NCBI RefSeq assembly: GCF_019748365.1
Contig: NZ_JAIEPN010000051.1
Coordinates: 1-64,000 of the forward strand
Source: Novosphingobium sp.
Lineage (GTDB): Bacteria > Pseudomonadota > Alphaproteobacteria > Sphingomonadales > Sphingomonadaceae
DNA length: 64,000 bases
Direction: 5' to 3'
Shown: piece by piece, positions 38,306 through 47,486 of the stretch
Layout of the letters: every line of letters begins with the position of its first letter
Numbering within the stretch: the stretch's first letter is position 1
Notes under the pieces: generated by a model
What the model was told of the DNA's origin: nothing
Seen by the model: only the letters and a program-made list of their open reading frames with translations
Database searches by the model: none
Translations under genes and position numbers: made by a program

Positions 38306-39435
38306 ACGCGCTCTGCCGCGATATCAGCGCCTTCGCGCAAGTTCCTGAGCTTGCGCCAGGTGACGATGGGATCGATCTTGCCATAGCCCGCGAAGGTGCC
38401 GAAGCCGCAATCGGTGCTGCCGACAACACGATCCGGCCCGACGATGGCGGCGAAGCGTTCGATGCGCTGCGCGATCAGTTCGGGATGCTCGATGTAGTTC
38501 GAGCAGGTGTCGATCACGCCGGGGGCGAGGATCTTGTCCGAAGGCAGCTTGGCATCTCGCCAGACCTTCCATTCATGCTCGTGCCGCGGATTGGCGGCTT
38601 CGAACAGAACGGTCGAGGGGCGCGCTTTCAGCACGATGTCGATCACGCGCTCCAGCGGAATGTCGTGGTCGTGCGGGCCTTCGTAGTTGCCCCAGCACAC
38701 GTGCATGCGCATCTTTTCGGGCGGGATATTGGCGGTAGCAGCATTGAGCGCCTCGACATTGGCGGCGGCAACCATGAGGAAGTCTTCCTCGCTCATGTCC
38801 TGATAGCCGGTGTGGCGGCTCATCGCGAGATCGGGGCAATCGAGCTGGAGATAGAAGCCCGCGTTCACGATGGTCTCGTATTCCTCGCGCATCGCATCGG
38901 CGAGATCGGCGAGATAGGCCTCGTGGCTCGGGTAGTGGCGGTTGACCTGGAAAGCGGTGATGAGGCCCGGCGAGGCGGCGTTCATGAAGGCTTCGGTATC
39001 GGGCGCTGCATGCGCATCGAGCGCGGCGCGGAAGCGGCGGATATCGTCATGCAGCGGCTGGAGCGAGACGAGTCGCACATCGCCGATGCACGAGGCGCGG
39101 ACGAACTCCTGACTTCCCATGATCGCCGAGAGCTTCTTGGCAAGGTTCGGCACTTCGGCAAGGTCTGCCGCGGGCTTGCGATCGATATGGCCGCCAAAAC
39201 CGGACAGTCGCTCGATCATGTAGGTCGAGTAGCCGACCTTGCCGAGCTCGCCATCCGAGACGACCGAAACGCCGGCTTCGACCTGCGCCTTGACGGCGGC
39301 ATCGACAGCACTGGCCACCACCGTGTCGAAGGCCTCAGCATCATAGGCCTCGCCCTTGTCGCGCGCGAGGAGCAGCGGGGTGAGTTCGTCTCCGCGCGGC
39401 AGGCTGCCAACGTGGGAAGTCTTGATCTTGGCCAT
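38302..39435 (-). CDS. Cobalamin-independent methionine synthase-like methyltransferase
   Basis: A 377-residue (beta/alpha)8 protein of the MetE C-terminal/UROD-like group. Zinc ligands are visible as HVCWGNYEGPH (His and Cys), a Glu in LFEAANPRHEHEW and a later Cys in STDCGFGTFAGYG. The N-terminus is KTSHVGSLPRGDEL. The size matches the short MetE-like/epoxyalkane:CoM-transferase group, which lacks the N-terminal MetE repeat. The substrate may be homocysteine or another thiol. In this context it may take the methyl group from methyl-THF made by the LigM-type enzyme and regenerate THF; that is inference. The ATG at 39435 has AAGGGG upstream. Confidence 0.82.
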   Translation of the reverse strand: MAKIKTSHVGSLPRGDELTPLLLARDKGEAYDAEAFDTVVASAVDAAVKAQVEAGVSVVSDGELGKVGYSTYMIERLSGFGGHIDRKPAADLAEVPNLAKKLSAIMGSQEFVRASCIGDVRLVSLQPLHDDIRRFRAALDAHAAPDTEAFMNAASPGLITAFQVNRHYPSHEAYLADLADAMREEYETIVNAGFYLQLDCPDLAMSRHTGYQDMSEEDFLMVAAANVEALNAATANIPPEKMRMHVCWGNYEGPHDHDIPLERVIDIVLKARPSTVLFEAANPRHEHEWKVWRDAKLPSDKILAPGVIDTCSNYIEHPELIAQRIERFAAIVGPDRVVGSTDCGFGTFAGYGKIDPIVTWRKLRNLREGADIAAERV

Positions 39436-39449
39436 CACACACCCCTTGA

Positions 39450-39471
39450 GTTCATACTTGTGAACTTTTCA
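39450..39471. promoter_or_regulatory. Operator-like palindromes upstream of MetE-like operon
   Basis: GTTCA-N6-TGAAC (39450-39465) overlaps TGAACTTTTCA (39461-39471), 15-36 bp before the MetE-like start. The second motif is identical to the one at 34632. The position is right for a repressor such as the IclR protein encoded at the end of this operon. Confidence 0.45.
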
Positions 39472-39529
39472 TAGTGGATGGGACGGCGGTGGCAAGCATG
39501 AGTTCGGCCCAATCGTCCTCCACGCGCGC

Positions 39530-40030
39530 CTAGCCGCGCTCCTCGAGAGGATCGGCGGGCACCCGTTTCGCATAGTCGAACACCGCAAGTTGGCGGCGCA
39601 GCGGCGCGGTGCGAACGCCTTCGGCGGCGAGATGTGCGGCCTGCGCTTCGGTGCCGCCGGGGTACTTGGGATTGAGGAAGCCGCCCTTCCTGAGCACGCG
39701 CCACCACGGGGTGAGCTCGTCCTCCGGCACTCCCATGGTGCGGCGTTCCTCGGCAGCGCGGGCGCTCATGTTGAGGAAGATGGCGGTAGAGACCGGGCAG
39801 GCCACCGCCACCGCGTGGCGCCGCGCGAGAGCGGCGCGCAGATCGTCGAGCGTGATGACCTCGCCCGGCCGGAGCTGCCGGACCAGTGCATCGATTTCGG
39901 CGGGCGAGGATATCACCATCGCGCCGCCGGCCGCTTCGCGAAAGCCCGGGGCGCCGGGCGGGATCATGTGCACGATGTGCGGCTGTCGGCCGCTTTCCAG
40001 ATGGTCGATCGCGGATTTGCGCTTGGCCAT
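39530..40030 (-). CDS. MGMT-like protein lacking the active-site cysteine
   Basis: A 166-residue protein starting MAKRKSAIDHLESG, with the excellent ribosome site AAAGGAGGCAACA before the ATG at 40030. The pattern resembles the DNA-binding domain of methylguanine methyltransferases: GEVITLDDLRAALARR, TPWWRVLRKGGFLNPKYPGG and AQAAHLAAEGV. The active-site PCHRV is replaced by PWWRV. Such alkyltransferase-like proteins bind alkylated DNA and pass it to excision repair. Other MGMT-fold functions are possible. Confidence 0.7.
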   Translation of the reverse strand: MAKRKSAIDHLESGRQPHIVHMIPPGAPGFREAAGGAMVISSPAEIDALVRQLRPGEVITLDDLRAALARRHAVAVACPVSTAIFLNMSARAAEERRTMGVPEDELTPWWRVLRKGGFLNPKYPGGTEAQAAHLAAEGVRTAPLRRQLAVFDYAKRVPADPLEERG

Positions 40031-40133
40031 TGTTGCCTCCTTTCCTTGCGGCGCCATCGCTAGCGCGTCCGCTGGTGGCGGGGAATAAGACGGGTTTGAT
40101 CCCGTTTCGTTCGCAGATCACGCGCCGCTCGGG

Positions 40134-40976
40134 CTAGTCCCGCTCCTCACCGGGGCGGCGGCCGGTCATCCGCAGGTAGAAGCGCGAGAAGTAGGACGGA
40201 TCATCGAAGCCGAGCTCGCCCGCCACCTGCGTAGCGGTCGCATTGGTGTAGCGCAGCAGGCGCCGGGCTTCGAGCGCGAGGCGGCGGTGGATGAGGTCCA
40301 TTGGCGAGCAGCCGAGCTGCGCCGCGGTGAGGCGCGAGAGCGTGCGGCGGGTGAGGCCGAGCGCGCCGGCATAGAAATCGAGATCGCGGTGCTGGCGGTA
40401 GTGCAGCTCGATCAGCTGGCGGAAGCGGGTCAGGCGCTGGTCGTCGCGCGGGGACTCCGCTGCCCCGGCCTCGTCTCGCCCCAGCGTGCGGATCAGGCTT
40501 TCGGCAAGCGCGAGGAACAGCGGGTCCTGCTGCTGCCACTCCTGTTGCAGCACCAGCATCTCACGCGCGAGCCACAGCGCGCGGGCGGCCGCTTCGGCCG
40601 AGAGATGCGCGATGCCGCCGCGCGCGAGCATGGTCAGCAGCGGGTCTCCGGCCCCGACGGCGCGTGTGGAAAAGTCCGTGGACAAAGTGAGGACAAACCC
40701 GCGCGTGCCCTGCCTGAAGCGGAAACCGTGGACCGCAGCGGCGGGGACGATGACGCGCCCCGGCCCTTCCAGCCCGGTGGCATCGCCCTCCAGCGTCACA
40801 CTGGCATGTCCCTCCTCTACCAGCAGGACCTGCACGAAGTGATCGTGGCGATGGATCCCGATTTCCCAATCGTGCAGGGCACTACGCTCTGCAATTGTTT
40901 CGATATGGGCAAAGCCGCCGGGAGCGGAAGCCTGCCCTTCACCATAGAGCGCGTAACGGGGGATCGCCTCTGCCAT
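40134..40976 (-). CDS. AraC-family regulator, probable PobR
   Basis: About 280 residues from MAEAIPRYALYGEG. The N-terminal cupin domain has EIGIHRHDHFVQVLLVEEGHASV and VIVPAAAVHGFRF. The C-terminal AraC double helix-turn-helix has DLDFYAGALGLTRRTLSRLTAAQLG and ATQVAGELGFDDPSYFSRFYLRMTGRRPGE. It is divergent from pobA with 112 bp between. The combination is the known AraC-type PobR arrangement, in which 4-hydroxybenzoate activates pobA. Hence the probable name; ligand specificity is inferred. Confidence 0.84.
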   Translation of the reverse strand: MAEAIPRYALYGEGQASAPGGFAHIETIAERSALHDWEIGIHRHDHFVQVLLVEEGHASVTLEGDATGLEGPGRVIVPAAAVHGFRFRQGTRGFVLTLSTDFSTRAVGAGDPLLTMLARGGIAHLSAEAAARALWLAREMLVLQQEWQQQDPLFLALAESLIRTLGRDEAGAAESPRDDQRLTRFRQLIELHYRQHRDLDFYAGALGLTRRTLSRLTAAQLGCSPMDLIHRRLALEARRLLRYTNATATQVAGELGFDDPSYFSRFYLRMTGRRPGEERD

Positions 40977-41012
40977 GTCCCGAAAGTACCACGAGTTTGT
41001 CCTTGCCCTGTC

Positions 41013-41047
41013 TTTCGTCCATTCGTCCCGCCTGTCAAATGACGAAA
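41013..41047. promoter_or_regulatory. TTTCGTC...GACGAAA inverted repeat in pobR-pobA gap
   Basis: TTTCGTC at 41013-41019 and GACGAAA at 41041-41047 form a spaced inverted repeat, with another TTCGTC copy between. It lies in the divergent promoter region and is a candidate PobR binding site. Confidence 0.4.
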
Positions 41048-41052
41048 TATGA

Positions 41053-42258
<1,206 letters not shown>

Positions 42259-42272
42259 CTCTGCGCCGGCCT

Positions 42273-42358
42273 GCCCACCCCCGACCCCTCCCGCACGCGG
42301 GAGGGGTGGTACTGAAACTCTCCCCCCTCCCGCTTGCGGGAGGGGTTCGGGGTGGGCC
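42273..42358. repeat. REP-like palindromic repeat pair, family 1 copy 3
   Basis: GCCCACCCCCGACCCCTCCC-type unit, palindrome CCTCCCGC-NN-GCGGGAGG, a short spacer, then a second unit ending GGGGTGGGC. It lies after pobA and before the response-regulator gene. Confidence 0.86.
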
Positions 42359-42370
42359 AATGCGCTGCAC

Positions 42371-42396
42371 TGTCATATCGTCACAGTGCCGTCATA
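42371..42396 (+). promoter_or_regulatory. Three GTCA-type direct repeats upstream of response regulator
   Basis: TGTCATA (42371), CGTCACA (42379) and CGTCATA (42390) are spaced by 8 and 11 bases, about 66-91 bp before the gene at 42462. The spacing and sequence recall binding sites of OmpR/PhoB-type proteins, so autoregulation is possible. Confidence 0.38.
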
Positions 42397-42461
42397 GTAA
42401 GGCGACAAGGAGCGGTTCATAGAACCGGACGCTGCAGGGGTCCGGGTGGGAACCGGCTTCG

Positions 42462-43133
42462 ATGCGGCAGATCGATATCCTTCTTACCAATGCGCTGCCC
42501 GGTGGGCAGGACAGCTTCGTGCACGGCGACCTGAAGGTGTTGTTCCACCGCTGGAACTGGTCCGCGCCGCTGCCGCTGCTTGATGGCAGCCCCTGGGCGT
42601 TCGTCGACTGGCTGCTGCCCGAGCTTTCGGGGCTGGAGCTGTGCCGCCGCCTGCGCTGCGATCCGCAGACCGAGGCCGCCCACATCACGCTGGTGCTCGA
42701 GGAAGACGATGCCGATGCCCGGCGCCGCGCGCTGCGGGCCGGGGCGGACGATTACATTCTCGGCCCGATCGACCGCGCCTCGGTGCTCGACCGGGTGCTT
42801 TCGGTGCAATTGCCCGAGCACGAAGTACCTGCGCGCGCGCTCAAGCTGGGCGAGCTCTCGCTTGACCTGACGGCACTGCAGGCGCGCTTTCGCGACAAGC
42901 CGGTGCCGCTGATGCCCAACGAGTTGCGGCTGCTGCGCTATCTGATGGAACAACCCGGCCACGTCTTCAGCCGCGCGCAGCTCATCGCGGCGCTGGGCAA
43001 GAAGGAACAGCCGATCGACGAGCGCACCGTCGATGCCTGGGTCAGCCGCCTGCGCCGCGCGCTGCGTGAGGCAGGCGCCGGCTATCCGCTGCGCACCGTG
43101 CGTTCGCTGGGATATGTGCTGGATCGGCCCTGA
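42462..43133 (+). CDS. OmpR-type DNA-binding response regulator with degenerate receiver
   Basis: A 223-residue protein. The receiver domain (about 1-120) keeps the likely phospho-acceptor aspartate (WAFVDWLLPELSG) but lacks the N-terminal acidic pair and the conserved lysine (LVLEEDDADARRRALRAGADDY). The C-terminal winged helix (about 128-222) has VPLMPNELRLLRYLMEQPGHVFSRAQLI and the recognition region DERTVDAWVSRLRRAL with YPLRTVRSLGYVL. No histidine kinase is adjacent. It may act without phosphorylation or with a non-standard input. Confidence 0.85.
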   Translation: MRQIDILLTNALPGGQDSFVHGDLKVLFHRWNWSAPLPLLDGSPWAFVDWLLPELSGLELCRRLRCDPQTEAAHITLVLEEDDADARRRALRAGADDYILGPIDRASVLDRVLSVQLPEHEVPARALKLGELSLDLTALQARFRDKPVPLMPNELRLLRYLMEQPGHVFSRAQLIAALGKKEQPIDERTVDAWVSRLRRALREAGAGYPLRTVRSLGYVLDRP

Positions 43134-43138
43134 AAGCG

Positions 43139-43174
43139 AAAGCCCCGGCTTCCTGACTGGAAACCGGGGCCTTG
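43139..43174. terminator. Bidirectional terminator hairpin between convergent genes
   Basis: AGCCCCGGCTTCC, a short loop, then GGAAACCGGGGC, flanked by AAAG and CTTG. It lies between the stop of the response regulator (+) and the stop of the TonB receptor (-), so it can serve both. The T-run is short. Confidence 0.6.
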
Positions 43175-43178
43175 CAGT

Positions 43179-45566
43179 TTACAGATCGTGGCCGAGCTTG
43201 ATGCCGAACACTTGCGGCTTGATCGGGTAGTAGCGCGCCGCAGCACCACAGATTGACGGGGTGCAGACCGTGTTGATGCTGAGGATACCGCGCTTGTCGA
43301 AAGCGTTCTCGATGAAGGCCGAGATATCGAAGCCCGAGACCTTGGCGCCCACGGAGAAGTCGAACGTCTCGAAGCCTCTGGTGCGGCCAAGCAGGTCTGC
43401 TTCACGCGTCGTGAGGTACGAGCGCGTGCCCGACTGGTGGTTGAGCGTGCCCTGAACGAAGGCCTTGGCCTTGCCCAGTTCGAACTCGTAGCGCGCGGTC
43501 ATGTTGCCCTTGAACCGCGGCTGGACCGGCAGCGGCGTACCCCTGGGCGCGGCGACGACGCCAAGCGTGCAATCCGGGTTGCCGTTGGTGTCGAACGAGC
43601 AGAAATCGGTCGTCAGCTTGCCGTCGATCAGCGCCCCCGAGCCAGACAGGTTCAACCCGCCAAGCCGCAAGTTGAAGTCCATTTCCGCACCGTAGACCCG
43701 CGCATTGCCGGCGTTGTAGATATTGGTCACGCCAGCGGAACCGACCGGGGCGAGGCCGTACTGCAGGTTCTTCCACTCTTCATAGAACAGCGCGCCGTTA
43801 AGCCGCAACTTGCGGTCGAACCACGAGGTCTTGAAGCCCAGCTCGTAGTTGTTGAGCGTATCAGCAACGTAGGGATTGACGTTGGGGCGGCGGTTGTTGC
43901 CGCCGGGGCGGTAGCCCGTCGAGTACGTCGCGTAGACCAGCCGGTCCGGATCGATCTTCCACGTGAGGTTGACGCGGTGGGTTTGGCTGGTCTGCTTGGC
44001 CTGGCGGTCGAAGTTGTTGCAGACACGATCATCGGCAACCACGGGGATGCAGTTCGCCGCGGTGGTGTTCGACCTGAAGCCGGAGAAGCCGACGAAGGTG
44101 TTGTTGTAGCGGAACACGCGGACACCGCCCGCGAGCGTGAGCGAGGGCGTGATGTCGAACGAGCCGTCGATGAAGGCAGCATAGTCGCGGTCGACGCGGT
44201 AGGCGCGCGTGGCGAAAAGGTCGTCGCCCGCCTTGGGCACCGCCGGCGAGTTCGGAATGGCTGCAAGGCCGTTGATGTAGTAGTCCGCCACGATGCGGTC
44301 GGTCTGGCGCTGGTAGAACACGCCTGCCGCCACCTTGTAGCGCTCGCCCGCAGGCGATGAGATCCGCAGTTCGTGGCTCTGCTTGGTCAGGGCGTCGTGA
44401 CCGTGAACCTGCTGGGTGGGATCGAGGAAGCCGCCATTGCCGGTCGGGAAGTAGGTGTAGTAGCCACCCTGGAACTGGTCATAGGCGACCGAATATTCCG
44501 AATAGTCGCTCAGGTTGTCGATCTTGCGGTCGAAGTAGCCGCCCGCATAGGTCAGGTCCCAGTTACCGATCTTGCCGTTGATCGTCATCGTCGCGAGCAC
44601 CCAGTCGTCGCGATTGCGCGAGGGGCCGAAATCGGTGACCTTGAGATCGCCGATGCGCGGATCGAACAGGAACGAACCGCGCGTGGTCTGGTGCTGATAG
44701 ATCACGGCAGGCTCGATCGTCCAGCTGTCGTCAAGATCGACCTTGAGCGCAGCGCGGCCGCCGACCGTGTCGGTGGTGTTGACGTTGTCCTTGACGAACT
44801 TCGCGTTGTTGACCGTCACGTTGGTAGCCGGGTTGTCATCCCCCAGCGTGAAGGTGCGCGTGCCCGGCACGCTGTCGATATAGCCGCCATCGCGCTGGTA
44901 GAAGCCGACGACGCGCAGCGCCGCGCGATCGCTCAGCGGGATATTGACGAAGCCTTCGATGCTGCCGCCGCCGGTGCCCTTGCCGACCTTGGTGCCCGAA
45001 ACATCGATGCGGCCCGAGAATTCCTTGGTATCGGGCTTGGCAGGAATGATGCGCAGCGTGCCGGCGAGCGAGCTCGAACCGAACAGCGTGCCCTGCGGAC
45101 CCGAAAGCGCCTCGACGCGGGCGATATCGTAGACGTGGAGGTCAACCGCGTTGCCGATGGTCGTGACGGGAACTTCGTCGAGATAGAGCGCCGCCGTCGG
45201 CTGCGAACCGCCGCGCAGACCGTCGCCGCCGCTGGTGATGCCGCGGAAGGACAGCTGCGTCTGGCCCGGGCCGAACGACTGGAAGCTGACGCTGGGCAGC
45301 GCCTTGGCGTAGTCGTCGAAGCTGGCGACGTTGAGCTGCTCGAGCTTCTGGGTGCCGAAGGCCTGGATCGAGATCGGCACGTTCTGCAGGTTTTCGCTGC
45401 GCTTCTGCGCGGTCACGATGATCTCGGTGCCATCGGAGGCGGCAGTGGCTTCGCCGGCGGCCTGCGGGCTGTCCTGCGGTGCGGACTGTGCAAGCGCCAC
45501 GGGTGCTGCGAACGCCGCGGTCGCCATGAGAATGCTGCGCGAAACGCGCGTGTACGCCGTCTTCAT
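43179..45566 (-). CDS. TonB-dependent outer-membrane receptor
   Basis: A 795-residue receptor with a signal peptide (cleaved near APVALAQSA), TonB box-like TEIIVTAQKRSENLQ and plug domain QNVPISIQAFGTQKLEQ...RGI. It continues into a long barrel with repeated aromatic girdle strands and a C-terminal strand ending GIKLGHDL. It imports a large or scarce compound (siderophore, oligosaccharide, aromatic polymer fragment or cobalamin) using the TonB-ExbBD motor. Its plug form is the sphingomonad subfamily often found with aromatic or carbohydrate degradation. A TPR-sulfotransferase gene lies upstream on the same strand. Substrate unknown. Confidence 0.93.
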   Translation of the reverse strand: MKTAYTRVSRSILMATAAFAAPVALAQSAPQDSPQAAGEATAASDGTEIIVTAQKRSENLQNVPISIQAFGTQKLEQLNVASFDDYAKALPSVSFQSFGPGQTQLSFRGITSGGDGLRGGSQPTAALYLDEVPVTTIGNAVDLHVYDIARVEALSGPQGTLFGSSSLAGTLRIIPAKPDTKEFSGRIDVSGTKVGKGTGGGSIEGFVNIPLSDRAALRVVGFYQRDGGYIDSVPGTRTFTLGDDNPATNVTVNNAKFVKDNVNTTDTVGGRAALKVDLDDSWTIEPAVIYQHQTTRGSFLFDPRIGDLKVTDFGPSRNRDDWVLATMTINGKIGNWDLTYAGGYFDRKIDNLSDYSEYSVAYDQFQGGYYTYFPTGNGGFLDPTQQVHGHDALTKQSHELRISSPAGERYKVAAGVFYQRQTDRIVADYYINGLAAIPNSPAVPKAGDDLFATRAYRVDRDYAAFIDGSFDITPSLTLAGGVRVFRYNNTFVGFSGFRSNTTAANCIPVVADDRVCNNFDRQAKQTSQTHRVNLTWKIDPDRLVYATYSTGYRPGGNNRRPNVNPYVADTLNNYELGFKTSWFDRKLRLNGALFYEEWKNLQYGLAPVGSAGVTNIYNAGNARVYGAEMDFNLRLGGLNLSGSGALIDGKLTTDFCSFDTNGNPDCTLGVVAAPRGTPLPVQPRFKGNMTARYEFELGKAKAFVQGTLNHQSGTRSYLTTREADLLGRTRGFETFDFSVGAKVSGFDISAFIENAFDKRGILSINTVCTPSICGAAARYYPIKPQVFGIKLGHDL

Positions 45567-45707
45567 ATTATTCTCTCACCTTCTTGGTCCCCCAAGGACG
45601 GCGGCGACCGTGGTCCGACTTGGCGATGATTTCAACAGTGTTTCAGAGATGTTGCGCCAAGCGCCGGTATGCGTGGCCGATTTGCAACGTAATATTACCC
45701 GGCGCGC

Positions 45708-47318
45708 TTACCACCCCTGCGGTGCGGCAGGATAGGCGGTGAGCACCTCGCCGAGCGCGGACTTGAGCGGATCGAGGAAGGGCTCGAACGGCTTCCACGC
45801 TTCGGTGCCTTCGCGGAAAATCGGGCGGCGGACCTGCTCGGAGCTGGGCGTGCGCACGGCACGCTCGGTTTCGTAGAAGGAAAGGCACGCGGGCTCGAAC
45901 GGCAGACCGCAGGCGCTGAGCAGCGCGCGCACTTCGGTCTCGGTATCATCGACCATGCGTTCGTAGATCACGCGGTGCACCTTCCCCGGCATGACGCGGT
46001 CGACATGCGCCATCAGGCGGACATAGTCGCGGTAATAGGCGCCCATATCCTCCAGCGAATAGGAAAAGCCCTGCCCGCGCGCGAAATGCTGCTTGAAGTT
46101 GGAAAAGCAGCACGAAAGCGGATGGCGCCGCGCGTCGATAATCTTCGCATTGGGCAGGATCAGCCGGATGAAGGGCACATAGAGCCAGTTGTTCGGCAGC
46201 TTGTCGATGAACAGCGGGCGCGCCGTATGGCGCTGGACGCGGGTGCGTTCGAGATATTGCTCGCCCAGATCGCGCAGCTTCGCCGGGTCGATGCTGGCAA
46301 GGTCCTGCGGGTAACTCTCGAGGCTGCGGGCAAGAATGCCGATATCGGGGAGCTCGCTGGTGCCTTCGACCTGACTATGGCTGGAAAGGATCTGCTCGAC
46401 CAGCGTGGACCCCGCGCGGGGCATGCCGAGCACGAAGATCGGATCCGGCGCGGGGCAGCCTGCACCAGCCTGGCGCGCAAAGAGTTCCGGCGCGGCGACG
46501 GCAATGGCAGCATCGACCGCAGCGGTGGTGTCCGCCGCCTTGTAAGCGAGGCGCTTCTTCCGCAGCGCATTGCCCGCAGCATAATGCGCAAACGCGGTTT
46601 CCGCTTCCCCCGGATTCCCCTTGATGCGGTCCTCGTGCGCCTTGCCGAGCGCGAAATCGAGGTGCCAGCGGTTCTCATCCGCGACGTTCCCGTCAGCCAG
46701 AGCGGCACGCATGGCAGCCATATCCTCGTCCGAAAAGCGCACGGTCTTGAGGTTGGCGAGGCTCCACCAGACTTCGCCGAGGCCCGGCTGGATCGCCAGC
46801 GCGCGGCGATAGGCGGCGATGCCTTCCTCAAGCCGCCCGACCGTCTTGAGCAGATGGCCATAGCTCATCCAGACCTTGGGCTGGTTCGGTACATCCTTCA
46901 GCACGCGGGCATAGAGCGCGAGCGCCTCGTCGAATTCACCGATGCGGCCATAGGCGGCAGCCTGCAGATTGGCATTGCTGAGGTTGTCGGGATCCTCGGT
47001 GGTAACCTGCGCCAGCTCTTCCAGCGCTTCCGTCACGCGTTCGGTGCGATAGAGCACGAGCGCGAGATTGGCGCGCGCCGGGGTGAAATCGGGGGCAAGC
47101 TCGATCGCGCGGCGCAGCAGGTTTTCGGCATCCTGATAGCGCCCGATGCGCCCCGCAAGTTCGGCAAACAGGCGGATCGCGCGCACATCGAAGGGGTTAT
47201 CCTTGAGCAGCGCGCGCAGCAGCGGCTCGGCCTCGTGCAGCACATTGGCGTTCATCGCCATGGCGGCGCGGACGAGGCGGGGATCGTAGCTGACGACGGA
47301 GTTGGGTTGGCTGGCCAT
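45708..47318 (-). CDS. TPR-repeat sulfotransferase-like protein
   Basis: About 536 residues from MASQPNSVVSYDPR at 47318; the longer reading frame only translates an intergenic repeat. The N-terminal half has six or so tetratricopeptide repeats (for example AIRLFAELAGRIGRYQDAENLLRRAIELAPDF). The C-terminal half has the PAPS-binding loop FVLGMPRAGSTLVEQILSSHSQV, then FIDKLPNNWLYVPFIRLILPNAKIIDARRHP. This sulfotransferase-like protein is common beside TonB receptors in sphingomonads. Its role may be in modifying an envelope component or in receptor regulation. Confidence 0.87.
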   Translation of the reverse strand: MASQPNSVVSYDPRLVRAAMAMNANVLHEAEPLLRALLKDNPFDVRAIRLFAELAGRIGRYQDAENLLRRAIELAPDFTPARANLALVLYRTERVTEALEELAQVTTEDPDNLSNANLQAAAYGRIGEFDEALALYARVLKDVPNQPKVWMSYGHLLKTVGRLEEGIAAYRRALAIQPGLGEVWWSLANLKTVRFSDEDMAAMRAALADGNVADENRWHLDFALGKAHEDRIKGNPGEAETAFAHYAAGNALRKKRLAYKAADTTAAVDAAIAVAAPELFARQAGAGCPAPDPIFVLGMPRAGSTLVEQILSSHSQVEGTSELPDIGILARSLESYPQDLASIDPAKLRDLGEQYLERTRVQRHTARPLFIDKLPNNWLYVPFIRLILPNAKIIDARRHPLSCCFSNFKQHFARGQGFSYSLEDMGAYYRDYVRLMAHVDRVMPGKVHRVIYERMVDDTETEVRALLSACGLPFEPACLSFYETERAVRTPSSEQVRRPIFREGTEAWKPFEPFLDPLKSALGEVLTAYPAAPQGW

Positions 47319-47395
47319 TGCGCGCGCAACAAACACGGGTGACGCGGCGCGATCAAGCGTTACTCTGCATGTTCGACACATGCGCTCCCTTGCCC

Positions 47396-47460
47396 CGTGC
47401 GTGTCGAGCGAAGTCGAGACACGGGTGCGCGGTGTCTCGACTTCGCTCGACACGAACGGA
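47396..47460. repeat. TCGAGCGAAGTCGAGACAC inverted repeat, family 3 copy 2
   Basis: Inverted GTGTCGAGCGAAGTCGAGAC arms around a short GGGTGCGC loop, between the divergent sulfotransferase and permease genes. Both neighbouring reading frames extend artificially through it. Confidence 0.88.
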
Positions 47461-47486
47461 GCGGGGGTGAGAACGGAGGGATTTTC

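Noticed and set aside
47319..47453. 45-residue N-terminal extension of the TPR-sulfotransferase
   Set aside because: It translates the inverted repeat at 47396 and its flank. The ATG at 47318 gives a normal start.
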